Shown: piece after piece, positions 61,396 to 64,000 of the stretch
Numbering within the stretch: the first letter of the stretch is position 1
Layout: each line of letters opens with the position of its first letter
Origin: Streptomyces marincola
Lineage (GTDB): Bacteria > Actinomycetota > Actinomycetes > Streptomycetales > Streptomycetaceae
Length of the DNA: 64,000 bases
Direction of reading: 5' to 3'
Assembly: GCF_020410765.1 (NCBI RefSeq)
Contig: NZ_CP084541.1
Span: forward strand, 4,855,001-4,919,000
Program-made: the position numbers and the translations under genes
The notes under the pieces: model-generated
Told to the model about the DNA's origin: nothing
What the model saw: the letters and a program-made list of their open reading frames with translations, nothing else
Databases searched by the model: none

Positions 61396-62754
61396 ATGCC
61401 GTCGGCCGCCTCCGTGGTCGTCCCCATCGCGCACCACGAACTGCTGGTGCTGCTCCTGCAAATAGGCGTGCTGCTGCTCGCCGCGATCCTCCTGGGCCGG
61501 CTCGCCCAGCGGTTCGGCCTGCCGCCCATCGTCGGCGAGCTGTCCGCGGGCGTCCTGCTCGGCCCCTCCCTGCTGGCGAACGTCGCGCCCGGCCTCGGCG
61601 AGTGGCTGTTCCCGCAGGAGACCGGCCAGATGCACCTGCTCGACGCCCTGGGCCAGCTGGGCGTGATCCTGCTGGTCGGCTTCACCGGTATGCACGTGGA
61701 CCTGGGACTCGTGCGGCGCCAGGGCTCACGGGCCGCCGCGGTGAGCGTCGCGGGCCTGGTGCTGCCGCTCGGCCTCGGCATCTGGCTCGGCCTCTCGCTG
61801 CCCGACCGGCTGCGGGCCGAGGACGCCGACCCGTTCGTCTTCGCGTGCTTCGTGGGCGTCGCGATGTGCGTCAGCGCCATCCCGGTCATCGCCAGGACGC
61901 TGCTCGACATGGGGCTGATCCACCGCAACATCGGCCAGTTGATCCTGGTCGCCGGGACCATCGACGACGCCGTCGGCTGGGTGCTGGTCTCGCTGGTCGC
62001 CGCCATGGCCACCACGGCCGGGCTCACCGGGGGAGACGTCCTGACCTCGCTCGGGCACCTGGGCCTGGTGATGCTGGTCGTGCTGACCGTCGGCCGGCTG
62101 ATCGTCCGGGTGGCGATGAACGCGGCGCTGCGTTCCGGCGTGCGCGGCATGCCCGTGGTCGTGGCGGTCGTACTCGTGGTGCTCTCGGCCGCGGGCACGC
62201 AGGCGCTGGAACTTGAGGCGGTCTTCGGCGCGTTCCTCTGCGGCGTGCTCATCGGCGCGAACCGCGGCATCGACATGCGCTCGCTCGAACCGCTGAACAC
62301 CACCGTCGTCACGGTGCTCGCGCCGCTGTTCTTCGCCACCGCGGGGCTGCGGATGGACCTGACGGCGCTCGGCGACCCGGAGATCGCCGCCTGGGCGCTC
62401 GCCGTGGTCGGCGTCGCCGTGGCCGGCAAGTTCCTCGGGGCGTTCGTCGGCGGCCTCTTCAGCCGCGTCACGCGCTGGGAGGCGCTGGCCCTGGGCGCGG
62501 GCATGAACGCGCGCGGCGTGATCGAGGTGATCATCGCGATGATCGGGGTCCGGCTCGGCCTGCTGACCGTCGAGATGTACAGCATCATCGTGCTCGTGGC
62601 CGTGCTGACCTCGCTCATGGCGCCGCCGCTGCTGCGCGTGGCCATGAACCGGGTGGAGCACACCGCGGAGGAGGACCTGCGCGAGCGCCGCGTCCTGGAG
62701 CTGAGCGGCGCGGTGGCCGACGAGGAGGGCCCGCCCGCCCGGGACCCCGCGTGA
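61396..62754 (+). CDS. CPA2-family cation:proton antiporter (second of two)
   Basis: A 452-residue membrane protein. GGGAAGGAGTTCCC precedes the ATG at 61396; the longer frame is not supported. About 12-13 helices with GLPPIVGELSAGVLLGPSLL as signature. The ion-binding helix reads VAGTIDDAVGWVLVSL with the paired Asp-Asp usual for electrogenic CPA2 members. GAGMNARGVIEVIIAMIGV is the conserved late helix. A short acidic tail follows. It differs from the upstream antiporter, so the two are not a recent duplication. Confidence 0.88.
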   Translation: MPSAASVVVPIAHHELLVLLLQIGVLLLAAILLGRLAQRFGLPPIVGELSAGVLLGPSLLANVAPGLGEWLFPQETGQMHLLDALGQLGVILLVGFTGMHVDLGLVRRQGSRAAAVSVAGLVLPLGLGIWLGLSLPDRLRAEDADPFVFACFVGVAMCVSAIPVIARTLLDMGLIHRNIGQLILVAGTIDDAVGWVLVSLVAAMATTAGLTGGDVLTSLGHLGLVMLVVLTVGRLIVRVAMNAALRSGVRGMPVVVAVVLVVLSAAGTQALELEAVFGAFLCGVLIGANRGIDMRSLEPLNTTVVTVLAPLFFATAGLRMDLTALGDPEIAAWALAVVGVAVAGKFLGAFVGGLFSRVTRWEALALGAGMNARGVIEVIIAMIGVRLGLLTVEMYSIIVLVAVLTSLMAPPLLRVAMNRVEHTAEEDLRERRVLELSGAVADEEGPPARDPA

Positions 62755-62911
62755 GCCGGGAGCGGCGGTGGGGCGAGCCCCCGCCGCTTCGGGCGGGTCC
62801 CGGCCCCGCAACGCCCGCCGCCCGGCCCGCCGACACGACGTGTCGCGGACCGGGCGGCGGGGTCGGCCCTGCGGCTTGTCGAACACCGCGGGCCGGAAGG
62901 CCGATCGGGGA

Positions 62912-63307
62912 TCAGGCCTTCTTGGTCTCCCAGAAGATCTTGTCGATCTGGGCGATGTAGTCCAGGGCCTTCTGGCCCGTGGCGGGGTCGGTCGAGCCCT
63001 TGGCGGCGCTGAGGGCCTTGAGGGTGTCGTTGACCAGCTGGTGCAGCTCCGGGTACTTCTCGAAGTGCGGCGGCTTGAAGTAGTCGCTCCACAGCACCGA
63101 GACGTGGTGCTTCGCCAGCTCGGCCCGCTCCTCCTTGATGGTCGTGGCGCGGGCGCGGTAGTGCGGGTCGTCGTTGGCCTGGTACTTCTCCTGGATGGCC
63201 TTCACGGACTCGGCCTCGATCCTGGCCTGGGCCGGGTCGTAGACACCGCACGGGAGGTCGCAGTGGGCGCTGACTTCGACCTTCGGGGCAAACAGGCGGG
63301 AGAGCAT
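62912..63307 (-). CDS. sodN: Nickel superoxide dismutase precursor
   Basis: A 131-residue precursor. The 14-residue leader MLSRLFAPKVEVSA is followed by the mature nickel hook HCDLPCGVYDPAQ, with His15, Cys16 and Cys20 as ligands. The rest is a four-helix bundle (ARIEAESVKAIQEKYQAN; WSDYFKPPHFEKYPELHQLV). After cleavage by SodX the enzyme disproportionates superoxide in the cytoplasm. AGGAAGGACAGC precedes the ATG. It is divergent from sodX; in Streptomyces its expression follows nickel supply through Nur, though I do not see a clear Nur box. Confidence 0.95.
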   Translation of the reverse strand: MLSRLFAPKVEVSAHCDLPCGVYDPAQARIEAESVKAIQEKYQANDDPHYRARATTIKEERAELAKHHVSVLWSDYFKPPHFEKYPELHQLVNDTLKALSAAKGSTDPATGQKALDYIAQIDKIFWETKKA

Positions 63308-63470
63308 GAAGCTGTCCTTCCTCGTGATCGTCTTCTCCCGGCCGAGATTACTCCGTGCAGGGCGGGTTTTCTCGGCCGACCCGGGGCGGGCGCCCCGGCT
63401 TAGGCCAAAAGTCCAATGCTTGACTGGGGCCGATGACGGACGATGTCCGCGGGAGCGACGAAGGAGTGCG

Positions 63471-63884
63471 ATGAGGCTGGGGCTCGCCGAGGTCCGCAAT
63501 CCCTCGATGCTGCCCACGCTGCGGCCCGGGGACCGGCTGCTGCTCGGTTACGGGGCCGCGGTGCGGCCCGGGGACGTGATCGTGCTGCGGCACCCGTTCC
63601 AGCACGACCTGCTGATCGTCAAGCGGGCCGTCGGCCGGCGCGGCGCCGGCTGGTGGGTGGTCGGCGACAACCCCGAGGTGGTGAACGACAGCCGGGAGTT
63701 CGGGCCGGTGCCCGACGGGCTCGTCGTGGCCAGGGCGCTGCTGCGGCTGCGTCCCCCGCACCGGGTGGTCAGGCCCGGCCGGCGGGGCCGTCCGCGTCAG
63801 GGTTCGCCGGTGGCGGTGCTCGCCGCGCTGCCCTCGGCGGTGCGCCCGCTGAGGGCGCGTTCGCGGCGCTTGCGCGCCCGGTAG
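63471..63884 (+). CDS. sodX: SodX, nickel superoxide dismutase maturation protease
   Basis: A 137-residue S26 signal-peptidase-like protein. The catalytic Ser is in VRNPSMLPTLRPGDRLL and the Lys in LLIVKRAVG; GDNPEVVNDSREFGPVP is the third conserved box. It removes the SodN leader so that the nickel hook can form. GAAGGAGTGCG precedes the ATG. There is no membrane anchor. The last about 35 residues are Arg-rich and overlap the 3' end of the convergent CGNR gene. Confidence 0.9.
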   Translation: MRLGLAEVRNPSMLPTLRPGDRLLLGYGAAVRPGDVIVLRHPFQHDLLIVKRAVGRRGAGWWVVGDNPEVVNDSREFGPVPDGLVVARALLRLRPPHRVVRPGRRGRPRQGSPVAVLAALPSAVRPLRARSRRLRAR

Positions 63885-64000
63885 GCCGCGACGTTGGCGC
63901 GGGTGGCGCAGCGGTCGGAGCAGTAGCGCCTGGAGCGGTTGGTCGACGTGTCGAGGTAGGCGTTGCGGCAGGGGTCCGCCTCGCAGACGCCGAGCCGGTC
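63797..64000 (-). CDS. CGNR zinc-finger protein (3' part; start outside window)
   Basis: From the window end, 67 codons read in frame to a TGA at 63799-63797. The CGNR zinc finger is complete: VCEADPCRNAYLD, then STNRSRRYCSDRCATRANVAAYRARKR, with Cys residues placed to bind zinc. The N-terminal ligand domain (ABATE type) lies beyond the window. These proteins are putative transcription regulators. The last 88 bases are antisense to sodX. Confidence 0.85.
   Translation of the reverse strand, partial: DRLGVCEADPCRNAYLDTSTNRSRRYCSDRCATRANVAAYRARKRRERALSGRTAEGSAASTATGEP

Overview
The window looks like a chromosomal segment of a Streptomyces or close relative. It is GC-rich throughout with strong third-position GC bias, and the gene neighbourhood matches the Streptomyces core: sigR-rsrA, def, a B12-riboswitch-controlled nrdAB, dasR-dasABC, pdtaS, wblE, a SigB/F-type sigma factor with its anti-sigma factor, and sodN-sodX. 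I saw no rRNA, tRNA, CRISPR array, insertion sequence or phage gene.

Positions 1-2641 are a left edge with scars. They hold the 3' part of a YetA/PcRGLX-like pectin-degrading protein, a secreted-protein leader that stops making sense after about 45 codons, an orphan ribbon-helix-helix antitoxin running into the C-terminal remnant of a TPR regulator, and an intact XRE-TPR regulator.

Positions 2996-25508 are a cellulose/cellobiose island. bglC, cebG, cebF and cebE lie on the minus strand with the LacI-type repressor cebR divergent from them. After an insert of a DUF6879 protein and two beta-propeller proteins come four cellulases in two divergent pairs: GH6 <-> GH48 without carbohydrate-binding modules (14186-18150) and CBM2-Ig-GH48 <-> CBM2-GH6 (20720-25508). 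The second pair is the mirror image of the first. Six CebR-type operators (TGGGAGCGCTCCCA or close variants) sit at the cebE/cebR, bglC and four cellulase promoters. The inferred logic is that secreted GH6 and GH48 exo-enzymes release cellobiose, CebEFG imports it, BglC splits it, and cellobiose relieves CebR. A kinase-like phosphotransferase and an SCO2400-type zinc-ribbon membrane protein separate the two cellulase pairs.

Positions 26077-42386 carry housekeeping and stress functions: an SRAP peptidase, sigR-rsrA with an autoregulatory promoter, a TPR protein, peptide deformylase, a zinc D-Ala-D-Ala carboxypeptidase, class I ribonucleotide reductase under a cobalamin riboswitch and probable NrdR boxes, a GNAT acetyltransferase, a DUF2079 membrane protein, CstA with its YbdD partner, and carbonic anhydrase followed by a SulP transporter.

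Positions 42461-49406 are the chitobiose/N-acetylglucosamine module: dasR, three dre-like operators, dasABC, a GH3 hexosaminidase and a SIS-domain sugar-phosphate enzyme. Both ABC importers (Ceb and Das) lack an ATPase gene here and presumably use a shared MsiK-type ATPase encoded elsewhere. Positions 49448-64000 carry an SDR/TetR pair, the PdtaS kinase, WblE, a lipid kinase, the sigma/anti-sigma pair, a Nudix hydrolase, a HelD/HelR-type RNA polymerase helicase, two CPA2 antiporters, nickel superoxide dismutase with its maturation protease, and the end of a CGNR zinc-finger regulator.
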